From Halomonas binhaiensis (GTDB lineage Bacteria; Pseudomonadota; Gammaproteobacteria; Pseudomonadales; Halomonadaceae): a stretch of DNA of 64,000 nt. Position numbers and translations under genes: made by a program. The stretch spans positions 2,666,001-2,730,000 of the forward strand of contig NZ_CP038437.2 in assembly GCF_008329985.2 (NCBI RefSeq). Reading direction: 5' to 3'. Shown here piece by piece: positions 57,127 to 64,000 of this stretch; the first letter of the stretch is position 1; each line of letters begins with the position of its first letter. The notes below the pieces were generated by a model. That model searched no databases, was not told where the DNA came from, and worked only from the letters and a program-made list of their open reading frames with translations.

Positions 57127-57783
57127 CTAAAGTGAAATTTTTCTTTCGCATAGACGATCAACCTGGGCTTCAGAATGAGAAACGAGCAGTACAGTTTGAT
57201 CGGAATGGATCTTTTTAAACATTTCTGTCTCTGCTTTTTTTCTAAACTGCTTATCTCCGACACTAAGAACTTCATCCAAGAGCAGAACATCAGGAGTCAT
57301 ATACATAGCAACAGAGAAACCGAGCCTAGCTCTCATACCAGACGAATATGTTTTTACTGGTTCATAAATGAACTCTTTCAACTCTGAAAATTCGATAATG
57401 TCACTCATACGTGCTTCTACTTGCTGACGAGTATATCCCATGAGCATGCCGCTTAATATGGCATTATCAACTCCAGGTAGCTCAGCATCAAAACCAGCTT
57501 GAAGAGTCAACAAAGATGCAGTGACACCATGGTTGATCAACTCGCCTTCATCCGGTTGGATAATACCAGCAACCACCTTTAACAAGGTGGACTTGCCTGC
57601 ACCATTACGACCAACAATACCGAGGGTTTCTCCCCGGTGGATATCAAAGCTGACATTTTCCAGGGCTTGAAAATATTCGGGCTTGCGAAAAAGCCCACCA
57701 CGGCGCTTGTAGCGTATCCCGACATCTTTCAGTGAGATGATGATTTCACCATGGCTGGGTATCTGCTGCTGGCTTGTCGTCAT
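57127..57783 (-). CDS. Polysaccharide ABC exporter ATPase (KpsT/Wzt-like, short form)
   Basis: A 218-residue ATPase. Walker A GRNGAGKST is at residues 58-66, with a YSSGMRARLGFSVA signature and LLLDEVLSVGD Walker B, all typical of KpsT/Wzt/TagH. It lacks the long C-terminal carbohydrate-binding domain of Wzt proteins that recognise a modified chain end. It overlaps the permease gene by four bases. It powers export of the polysaccharide. Confidence 0.87.
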   Translation of the reverse strand: MTTSQQQIPSHGEIIISLKDVGIRYKRRGGLFRKPEYFQALENVSFDIHRGETLGIVGRNGAGKSTLLKVVAGIIQPDEGELINHGVTASLLTLQAGFDAELPGVDNAILSGMLMGYTRQQVEARMSDIIEFSELKEFIYEPVKTYSSGMRARLGFSVAMYMTPDVLLLDEVLSVGDKQFRKKAETEMFKKIHSDQTVLLVSHSEAQVDRLCERKISL

Positions 57784-59279
57784 TCGATTACCACCCGGGG
57801 GAAAATAGGCTCAAGGCGCCGATATAGCATCAGCACAATCACCAGGCCAATCATGCAACCCAGGAACACCCAGCCCAGACCGCTCCAGTCCGGCCACTGA
57901 TTTTCCACCAGTACCAGGCGATACTGATGCAGAATATTAGCCATGGGGTTGGAAAAGAACAGTGTATGCCATTCAGGTGGAATGCGGTCCACGGTATAGA
58001 AGATACCGCTGGTAAACAGCAGGAACTGGATGCCTGTCGGAATCAGGTTGGAAATATCCCGCACAAAAGGTACCAGCATAGCCAGGAAGCAACTGACAAC
58101 GACCATCAGCAATAGCTGTACCGCAATAACCGGTACAATGGCCAGCCAGTGCACTGTTGGTGGCAAACCATAGAAGATCAGGAACAGGCCCAACATCAAA
58201 AACACCAACGCCTGCTTACCGGTATTCTGCACGATGCCCACCAAGGGGAAGAACAGCGGCGAGATACGCACCTTATGCATCAGGCCCTTTCCGCCAACAA
58301 TCGACCCAGAGGTCTGCTGGACTGTCTTGGCAAACCATTGAAACGGAACAAGACCTGTCAGCAAGTAAGCAATAAAACCAGGGCCGCCTCGCTCCATCAA
58401 CAGGCCAAAGACGATATAGAACACCGCCATGTACAACAGCGGGTCGAGAATCCACCAGAAGTAACGCAGGTGGTTCTGGCTTGCTTCGCTCTTCAGGTTA
58501 AGGCGGGCCTTGGTCCATACCAGGTCGACAAACGTCTTCCAATTACGCCGCTGTGGCGGACTGATTGTGTGGGCTGACTCACCCTCACTTTCATCCTGCA
58601 GACTGACCAGCCAGGCATTGCCATATTCCTGGGCCAGCTTCAACTGTCGGGACAGGGGCTCATTACCCAACGCTGCCGCCGCATCAGCGGCACGCACATA
58701 ACCCGCGGCATGCTTGGGAAACTTTTCACGCACCTGCTGCCAGCGCTCCAGCGCCACCTGCCAGTCCTTTTGCTGCATGGCCAACTCAGCATATTGAGCT
58801 GCCAGTTTTTCATTATCTGGAAAGTCTGCTTGCCCACTCAGGCTTTCATGCTCCGCGCGCTCAAAGTCACCTGATGCTTCATAAGTACTAATAATACTCC
58901 AGCGCACATCGGGATCGTTCGGAAAAGAACTCCGAGCACGCTCGATTAGTTCAATCGCTTTGCCAAATTCACCTTTAACAAGGTTAAGTTTAGCATATTG
59001 ACGTAGTGTGTTTGAGTTTTGAGGAAAGCGTTCAACTGCTTCAAATATTAATACCTCAGATATGTCATACTCACCAAGAGTACGATGAGCAATACTGCCC
59101 TGTATCCAGCCTGTCGTCTTTTCTGGATAGAACTCCCTGACCAAAGCCCAGCGCTGAGAAGCCAACCGCCACTCTCTATTTCGAGTTGCTTGCCAGGCCC
59201 ATTCTTGCAGGTCCTTACTATCGGGAAGGCCGGCTTGCGCCGGCCCCTGGTTTCCCTGCGTCATATCTTGCTCGCTCAC
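57780..59279 (-). CDS. TPR-ABC exporter permease fusion (KpsM/Wzm-like)
   Basis: A 499-residue protein. Residues about 20-225 form TPR-like helical pairs ([62 protein letters not shown]). Residues about 235-499 are an ABC-2 type permease with six spans ([22 protein letters not shown] through [14 protein letters not shown]). The usual Wzm/KpsM is about 260 residues, so the N-terminal half is an added domain. The start could be GTG 59279 (GTGA overlap with the cysNC stop) or ATG 59264. Confidence 0.82.
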   Translation of the reverse strand: MSEQDMTQGNQGPAQAGLPDSKDLQEWAWQATRNREWRLASQRWALVREFYPEKTTGWIQGSIAHRTLGEYDISEVLIFEAVERFPQNSNTLRQYAKLNLVKGEFGKAIELIERARSSFPNDPDVRWSIISTYEASGDFERAEHESLSGQADFPDNEKLAAQYAELAMQQKDWQVALERWQQVREKFPKHAAGYVRAADAAAALGNEPLSRQLKLAQEYGNAWLVSLQDESEGESAHTISPPQRRNWKTFVDLVWTKARLNLKSEASQNHLRYFWWILDPLLYMAVFYIVFGLLMERGGPGFIAYLLTGLVPFQWFAKTVQQTSGSIVGGKGLMHKVRISPLFFPLVGIVQNTGKQALVFLMLGLFLIFYGLPPTVHWLAIVPVIAVQLLLMVVVSCFLAMLVPFVRDISNLIPTGIQFLLFTSGIFYTVDRIPPEWHTLFFSNPMANILHQYRLVLVENQWPDWSGLGWVFLGCMIGLVIVLMLYRRLEPIFPRVVIE

Positions 59280-61192
59280 AGGCAGATCTTCACCAGTTGG
59301 TTGACCAGTTCCTGCTGGGTGTATTCGGTGGTCTTGAGCACCACCTCCGGAGCCTTGGGCACTTCATAGGGGCTGTTGATGCCGGTGAAGTCACCGATCT
59401 TGCCCTCACGGGCCTTCTGGTACAGCCCCTTGGGATCGCGCTGCTCGCACACGTCCAGCGGGGTGGCCACATAAGCCTCGACAAAGCCACCCTCGGCAAA
59501 CAGTTCCCGAGCGGCATCACGGTCGCTGCGGAACGGTGAGATGAAGGCGGTGATCACGATCACCCCAGCCTCGGCGAACAGGCGTGCCACTTCGCCTACG
59601 CGACGAATGTTCTCGGCGCGGTCGGCTTCGCTCATACCGAGGTCCTTGCACAGCCCATGGCGGATGTTGTCGCCATCCAGCAGCATGGTGTGATAGCCGC
59701 GGCGGTTGAGCTCGACTTCCAGGGCGTTGGCCAGGGTCGACTTGCCGGAACCGGACAGGCCTGTGAACCACACGCACTTGCCCTGGTGGCCATTGATCTG
59801 CTCGCGCATGGCCTGGGTCACGCTGGTACGGTTCCACACCACGTTGGCCTTGCTGTCGTGCTCGCGGAACTCGTAGGGCAGCTCGCTGTTCAGCGGCTGG
59901 TGGATCATCCCGGCGCCGACGGTGATGTTGGTCAAGCGGTCGATGATGATGAAGCTGCCGGTGCCCGGGCTGCTGCGATAGTCATCGACCGGCACCGGGG
60001 CAGTCAGCTCGACCTGGCAACGGGCAATGGCGTTGAGGTCGAGATGGTCGGCATGGCGGTGCTCGAGGGTGTTGACGTCGACCTGGAAGTCGATCGCCGA
60101 CACCTTGCCTGCCAGGTCACGGGTGGCCAGCTTGATGTCATACAGCTTGCCCGTTTCCAGGGCCGTCTCGTGCATCCACACGATATCCGCCTCGAAGGCA
60201 GTGGCCAGCGGTACTTCGTCCTGCTCGGCGACGATCCAGTCACCGCGAGAGATATCGATCTCGTCGGCCAGGGTCACAGTGATGGCCTGGCCCGGATAGG
60301 CGGCGGACAGGTCGCCATCGAAGGTGACGATGCGCTCGACCGTGGAGGTCTTGCCGGACGGCAGGGCACGGATGGTCTGGCCCGGCGTCAGCACGCCCGC
60401 GGCCAGGGTGCCGCAGTAGCCACGGAAGTCCAGGTTGGGGCGGTTGACGTACTGCACCGGCAGGCGCAGGTCGCGCAGGTTCTGGTCGTGAGTGATCTCG
60501 ACGCTCTCGAGCAGTTCCAGCAGGGTCGGCCCTTCGTACCAGGCCATGCCCTCGCTGCGGTTGACCACGTTGTCACCCTTCAACGCCGACATCGGCACGA
60601 AGCGGATATCCGGGGCATTGAGCTTGGCGGCGATTTCCTGGTATTCCTCGACGATCTCGTCGTAACGCTGCTGGGAGCCTTCGACCAGATCCATCTTGTT
60701 GACCGCGACCACCAGGTGCTGGATGCCCAGCAGATCACAGATGAAGCTGTGACGACGGGTCTGGGTCTGCACGCCATGACGGGCATCGATCAGGATCACC
60801 GCCAGGCTGGCGGTGGAAGCCCCGGTGGCCATGTTGCGCGTGTACTGCTCATGCCCGGGGGTATCGGCAATGATGAACTTGCGCCTGTCGGTGGAGAAGA
60901 AGCGATAGGCCACGTCGATGGTGATGCCCTGCTCACGCTCGGACTGCAGGCCATCCACCAGCAGGGCCAGGTCGACTTCGTCACCGGTGGTGCCGCTGGT
61001 CTTGGAGGCCTGGGTGATGGCCGCCAGTTGATCCTCGTAGATCATCTTGGAATCGTGCAGCAGGCGCCCGATCAGGGTCGACTTGCCGTCGTCCACGCTG
61101 CCGCAGGTGATGAAGCGCAGCAGGTCCTTGTTCTCGTGATCCTTGAGGTACTGCTCGATATCGTCGGCAATCAGTTCGGATTGATGTGACAT
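59276..61192 (-). CDS. cysN: Bifunctional sulfate adenylyltransferase large subunit / APS kinase
   Basis: A 638-residue CysNC fusion. The EF-Tu-like GTPase domain has [15 protein letters not shown] near residue 31, DTPGHEQY and NKMDL. The C-terminal APS kinase domain starts near residue 471 ([16 protein letters not shown], then DGDNIRHGL). It makes APS with CysD and phosphorylates it to PAPS. AAGGATG precedes the ATG at 61192. The neighbouring cysD lies 0.5 kb upstream, separated by the four-helix-bundle unit. Confidence 0.93.
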   Translation of the reverse strand: MSHQSELIADDIEQYLKDHENKDLLRFITCGSVDDGKSTLIGRLLHDSKMIYEDQLAAITQASKTSGTTGDEVDLALLVDGLQSEREQGITIDVAYRFFSTDRRKFIIADTPGHEQYTRNMATGASTASLAVILIDARHGVQTQTRRHSFICDLLGIQHLVVAVNKMDLVEGSQQRYDEIVEEYQEIAAKLNAPDIRFVPMSALKGDNVVNRSEGMAWYEGPTLLELLESVEITHDQNLRDLRLPVQYVNRPNLDFRGYCGTLAAGVLTPGQTIRALPSGKTSTVERIVTFDGDLSAAYPGQAITVTLADEIDISRGDWIVAEQDEVPLATAFEADIVWMHETALETGKLYDIKLATRDLAGKVSAIDFQVDVNTLEHRHADHLDLNAIARCQVELTAPVPVDDYRSSPGTGSFIIIDRLTNITVGAGMIHQPLNSELPYEFREHDSKANVVWNRTSVTQAMREQINGHQGKCVWFTGLSGSGKSTLANALEVELNRRGYHTMLLDGDNIRHGLCKDLGMSEADRAENIRRVGEVARLFAEAGVIVITAFISPFRSDRDAARELFAEGGFVEAYVATPLDVCEQRDPKGLYQKAREGKIGDFTGINSPYEVPKAPEVVLKTTEYTQQELVNQLVKICL

Positions 61193-61219
61193 TACCAACA
61201 TCCTTAGCTGTAAGCTGGA

Positions 61220-61682
61220 AGCGATAAGCTGTAAGTCACAGCTTCACCTTCCAGCTCAATGTTCATTCGTTGTCCAGCGCGTTGATCAGCCCATTAAGCA
61301 TTGACGATAGCTCTCGGGTTTCCTGCAACCACTGCTGGCCTTGTTGACGGGAGATATAACCGATATCCATGCCGATATAGACTTGGGTCCGTAACTCCGC
61401 ACACGAGCCTCTGGCGATGACCAGAAAATGTCGTTTGTCCTTGCTGGAATCGCGACTCATGCCTTCGGCAATATTACTGGGGATAGAGAGCCCAGAGCGG
61501 GTAGCTTGGTCTCGAAAACCAAAGTCTCGCAGGCCAGAAAGCGCCTTATAAAGTTCCGCCGACAAACGGGCAGACCGCTTCCAGACCAATAGCTTCTCGA
61601 AATTCAACCCGCTCCTCCTGAGCCTCTGTCACATCTCCCGCTGGGTCTATTCCTTATAGCTTACAGCTTATAACTTATCGCT
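61220..61682. mobile_element. Inverted-repeat-bounded unit carrying a four-helix-bundle gene (candidate)
   Basis: The left end reads AGCGATAAGCTGTAAG (61220-61235). The right end, read inward on the opposite strand, has AGCGATAAG, seven bases, then CTGTAAG (61682 to about 61661). These form imperfect terminal inverted repeats around one small gene, inserted between cysD and cysNC. No transposase is present, so any movement would need help in trans. Confidence 0.45.
61263..61607 (-). CDS. Four-helix bundle protein (S23/IVS-encoded family)
   Basis: A 114-residue protein. The N-terminus NFEKLLVWKRSARLSAELYK and SIPSNIAEGMSRDS are the hallmarks of the family of small four-helix-bundle proteins, first seen in 23S rRNA intervening sequences and related to the Avd accessory proteins of diversity-generating retroelements. 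The start is TTG with a strong AGGAGG site six bases upstream. It is inserted within the cys operon and has inverted repeats on both sides. Its role is unknown; nucleic-acid binding is a family-based guess. Confidence 0.82.
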   Translation of the reverse strand: MNFEKLLVWKRSARLSAELYKALSGLRDFGFRDQATRSGLSIPSNIAEGMSRDSSKDKRHFLVIARGSCAELRTQVYIGMDIGYISRQQGQQWLQETRELSSMLNGLINALDNE

Positions 61683-61683
61683 C

Positions 61684-61708
61684 TCTAACGCGCTTCTAGC
61701 GCGTTAGA
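61684..61708. other. Hairpin across the cysD stop codon
   Basis: A perfect 11-bp stem TCTAACGCGCT / AGCGCGTTAGA with loop TCT, including the cysD stop codon (61704-61706). It adjoins the right end of the four-helix-bundle unit. It could be a terminator or processing site; there is no long T-run. Confidence 0.6.
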
Positions 61709-62618
61709 AATAACCTTCGCGCTTTTTCTTTTCCATCGATCCGGCCTGGTCGTGGTCGATGGCGCGGCCGCTGCGCTCACTGGTGCGGGTGAGCAGCATC
61801 TCCTGGATGATCTCGGGCAGCGTGGCGGCTTCAGACTCCACCGCGCCAGTCAGCGGGTAGCAGCCTAGGGTACGGAAGCGTACTGACACTTCCTTCGGCT
61901 GTTCGCCTTCTTCCAGCGGCAGACGCTCGTCGTCGACCATGATCAGCATGCCGTCGCGCTCGACCACCGGACGCTTGGCGGAGTAGTACAGCGGGACAAT
62001 GGGAATGGATTCCAGATAGATGTACTGCCAGATGTCCAGCTCGGTCCAGTTGGACAGCGGGAACACGCGGATGGACTCGCCTTTGTTGACCTTGGCGTTG
62101 TAGATGTTCCACAGCTCCGGACGCTGACTCTTGGGCTCCCAGCGATGGTGCTTGTCACGGAAGGAGAACACACGCTCCTTGGCGCGGCTGGCTTCCTCAT
62201 CGCGGCGGGCACCACCGAAGGCAGCATCGAAGCCGTACTTGTCCAGGGCCTGCTTGAGGGCCTGGGTCTTCATGATGTCCGTGTACTTGGCACTGCCGTG
62301 ATCGAAGGGGTTGATGTTGGCCTCGACCCCTTCCTGGTTGATGTGCTCGATCAGCTCCATGCCGGCCTCGTCGGCCATACGGTCACGGAAGGCGATCATT
62401 TCCTTGAACTTCCAGGTGGTGTTGACGTGCATCAACGGGAACGGCGGGGTCCCCGGATAGAAGGCCTTGCGGGCCAGATGCAGCATGACCGAGGAGTCCT
62501 TGCCGATGGAGTACATCATCACCGGGTTGCGGAACTCGGCCGCCACTTCACGAATGATGTGAATGGACTCGGCTTCGAGCTGCTTGAGGTGCGTTTGACG
62601 CTCTGGAGTAATTTCCAT
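61704..62618 (-). CDS. cysD: Sulfate adenylyltransferase small subunit
   Basis: A 304-residue PP-loop ATP pyrophosphatase-fold protein that adenylates sulfate with Cys[23 protein letters not shown] (SGKDS-type loop, here SIGKDS), [23 protein letters not shown] and [16 protein letters not shown] are conserved CysD stretches. The ATG at 62618 gives the family length; the frame is open 46 codons further upstream and overlaps the next gene's end. Confidence 0.93.
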   Translation of the reverse strand: MEITPERQTHLKQLEAESIHIIREVAAEFRNPVMMYSIGKDSSVMLHLARKAFYPGTPPFPLMHVNTTWKFKEMIAFRDRMADEAGMELIEHINQEGVEANINPFDHGSAKYTDIMKTQALKQALDKYGFDAAFGGARRDEEASRAKERVFSFRDKHHRWEPKSQRPELWNIYNAKVNKGESIRVFPLSNWTELDIWQYIYLESIPIVPLYYSAKRPVVERDGMLIMVDDERLPLEEGEQPKEVSVRFRTLGCYPLTGAVESEAATLPEIIQEMLLTRTSERSGRAIDHDQAGSMEKKKREGYF

Positions 62619-62739
62619 ACTGAAATTCCAAGATAACGAGTTAGTTCCGGTCAAGTCGTGCAATGCCAAGGCTTGTACCAGCGCCTGGTCAGTGCTCATC
62701 ACGTTGACCACACACGATACTGAAGAGTTGAGTATTGCC

Positions 62740-64000
62740 TTAAAATGGCCAGACAAGAGGAATGATCGTCACCGCCACTGCACCAACTACCAGACTGAGG
62801 GGGGTTCCGAGGCGCAGATAGTCGGTGAAACGATAACCACCGGGACCCAGTACCATCAGGTTGGTCTGATAGCCCAGTGGCGTCATGAAGCTGGCAGAAG
62901 CCGCAACCATGATAGCGATGGTGAATGGCATGTAATCAACGCCGAGCCCTTCCGCCACAGCTCCCGCAATGGGAAACATCAACACGGCAGCAGCATTATT
63001 GGTGATCAGCTCAGTGAACATCACCGTCATCAGATACACCAAGGCAAGTGCCATCCATGGGGAAAGGCCGTTGATCAACATGATGGTATCGGCAATCAGC
63101 ACTGCTGCCCCTGTCTTGGTCATGGCAGCCCCCAAGGCAAAGGAAGCCGCTATGACGACCAATACAGAAAGGTCGATGTAACGGCGAGCCTTGCTGGCTG
63201 TTACACAGCGCGATACCAGCATCATCCCCGCAGCAAGCAAGGCGGCTTCGAGAATACTCAGCAAGCCTGTTGCACTCGCCACCACCATGCCGCCGAGGAT
63301 ACCAAGCGCCCAGGGTGCCTTGACGAAGTTCGGCGGTGTCGAATCGTTCAACGCGCTGACCAGCAGAAAGTCCTTGCGGTAGCGGTATTGATCGACAAAG
63401 TCCTGACCGGTTTCCAGCAGCAGAGTGTCGCCGACTCCGATCTTGATATCACCGACCTTGCCGGGAATACGTCGCCCCTGACGCGAGATCGATAGAATCA
63501 CCGCTTGGTAGCGTGAGCGGAATCGTGACCCACGTACGGTTTGATTGAGCCCGGTAAAGTCCGGTCCAATCACAGCCTCCACCAGACAACGATGGTGGTG
63601 AGCGATATCCAGCTTGTGTACATCGCCACCGGCAGGTTTGAGGCCATTGATGTGGCGAAGCTCCCTTGCACATTCCGGAGCACCGATGAAGACGAGAATA
63701 TCGCCAGCCTGTAGCTCCGTATCAGGCGGCACCGCTGTCAGCAGTCGCGAATGACGTTCGATATCCGTCAGATACCCATGAACCAGGCTTCGCAGCCCCG
63801 CATCGGCGATGGTTTTCCCCACCAGAGGGCCATCAGGATCAACCAGCACTTCCACCGAATACTCGCGCGCCTGCTCAAGCTGCTCGAGCACACCTTGTCG
63901 GTCAGGTAATAGACGACCCGCGAAGAAATACAGAAAGGCGCCACCTACGATGACGAGAGGAATACCCACCCAGGCCAGCTCGAACATGCCTAGATGAACC
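62740..64000 (-). CDS. SLC13-family anion permease with RCK_C domains (5' end cut by window)
   Basis: The reading frame is open to the right edge, so the gene is truncated; about 420 residues are visible. A loop region with two RCK_C-like domains ([35 protein letters not shown], then [14 protein letters not shown]) is followed by the C-terminal permease half with [19 protein letters not shown] and [14 protein letters not shown], the SLC13/DASS signature pair. Proteins of this architecture are often sulfate or dicarboxylate transporters. Its place upstream of cysD favours sulfate uptake. An ATG at 63987 is internal. Confidence 0.85.
   Translation of the reverse strand, partial: VHLGMFELAWVGIPLVIVGGAFLYFFAGRLLPDRQGVLEQLEQAREYSVEVLVDPDGPLVGKTIADAGLRSLVHGYLTDIERHSRLLTAVPPDTELQAGDILVFIGAPECARELRHINGLKPAGGDVHKLDIAHHHRCLVEAVIGPDFTGLNQTVRGSRFRSRYQAVILSISRQGRRIPGKVGDIKIGVGDTLLLETGQDFVDQYRYRKDFLLVSALNDSTPPNFVKAPWALGILGGMVVASATGLLSILEAALLAAGMMLVSRCVTASKARRYIDLSVLVVIAASFALGAAMTKTGAAVLIADTIMLINGLSPWMALALVYLMTVMFTELITNNAAAVLMFPIAGAVAEGLGVDYMPFTIAIMVAASASFMTPLGYQTNLMVLGPGGYRFTDYLRLGTPLSLVVGAVAVTIIPLVWPF

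Noticed and set aside
59657..61189. A 510-codon open frame on the plus strand
   Set aside because: It is antisense to cysNC, whose GTPase and APS-kinase motifs are unmistakable. The frame is a product of GC-rich codon bias and has no domain of its own.

Overview
The window is chromosomal DNA of a gammaproteobacterium, most likely of the family Halomonadaceae (Halomonas or a close relative). This is inferred from the hemA-prfA-prmC block diverging from lolB-ispE-tRNA-Gln-prs-rplY-pth-ychF, from protein styles, and from the moderately GC-rich coding sequence. Both ends cut genes: a sigma-54 activator on the left and an SLC13-type anion permease on the right.

Layout. (1) Positions 1-5511, minus strand, form a catabolic unit: carbamoylase-type M20 hydrolase, ArgE-like M20 deacylase, a 61-residue membrane protein, a sodium:solute symporter and a sigma-54 activator. 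An 18-bp palindrome lies upstream of both hydrolases, and a candidate -24/-12 promoter precedes the first. (2) 5890-14403, minus strand, is a putrescine/polyamine uptake and gamma-glutamylation unit: two PuuB-like oxidases flank a PotGHIF-like ABC transporter and a PuuA-like ligase. (3) 14710-20443, minus strand, runs hemA, prfA, prmC, an Lrp-type regulator, a MoeB/ThiF-type adenylyltransferase and a LysR regulator. (4) 20733-28129, plus strand, holds housekeeping genes. (5) 28130-35801 is accessory: a DUF4336 protein, a decayed copy of the ychF 3' end, an AT-rich gene-poor stretch with tandem repeats, then cytochrome P460, DUF4331, DUF4198 and HupE/UreJ genes, and a two-DNA-binding-domain regulator paired with a small beta-propeller.

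(6) 35995-59279 is a mosaic surface-polysaccharide locus. It has a UDP-glucuronate 4-epimerase-like enzyme, four GT4 glycosyltransferases, a WaaP/InaA-like kinase, a PIG-L deacetylase, a hydrolase-like orphan, an O-antigen ligase/polymerase, GalE, a WcaJ-type initiating transferase, a putative galactofuranosyltransferase, UDP-galactopyranose mutase, three further transferases, a sulfotransferase, a pyruvyltransferase and an ABC exporter whose permease carries an N-terminal TPR region. Its right half (about 52.4-57.8 kb) is visibly AT-richer than the surroundings. (7) 59276-64000 holds sulfate activation (cysNC, cysD) and an SLC13 permease. A four-helix-bundle gene bounded by inverted repeats sits between cysD and cysNC.

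How the parts fit: CysD/CysNC make PAPS, the donor a polysaccharide sulfotransferase would need, so regions 6 and 7 may together make a sulfated, pyruvylated, galactofuranose-containing polymer (inference). The items most worth a second look are the inverted-repeat-bounded four-helix-bundle unit splitting the cys operon, the P460/DUF4331/DUF4198/HupE cluster, the palindrome/sigma-54 regulon, the TPR-permease fusion and the decayed ychF duplication.
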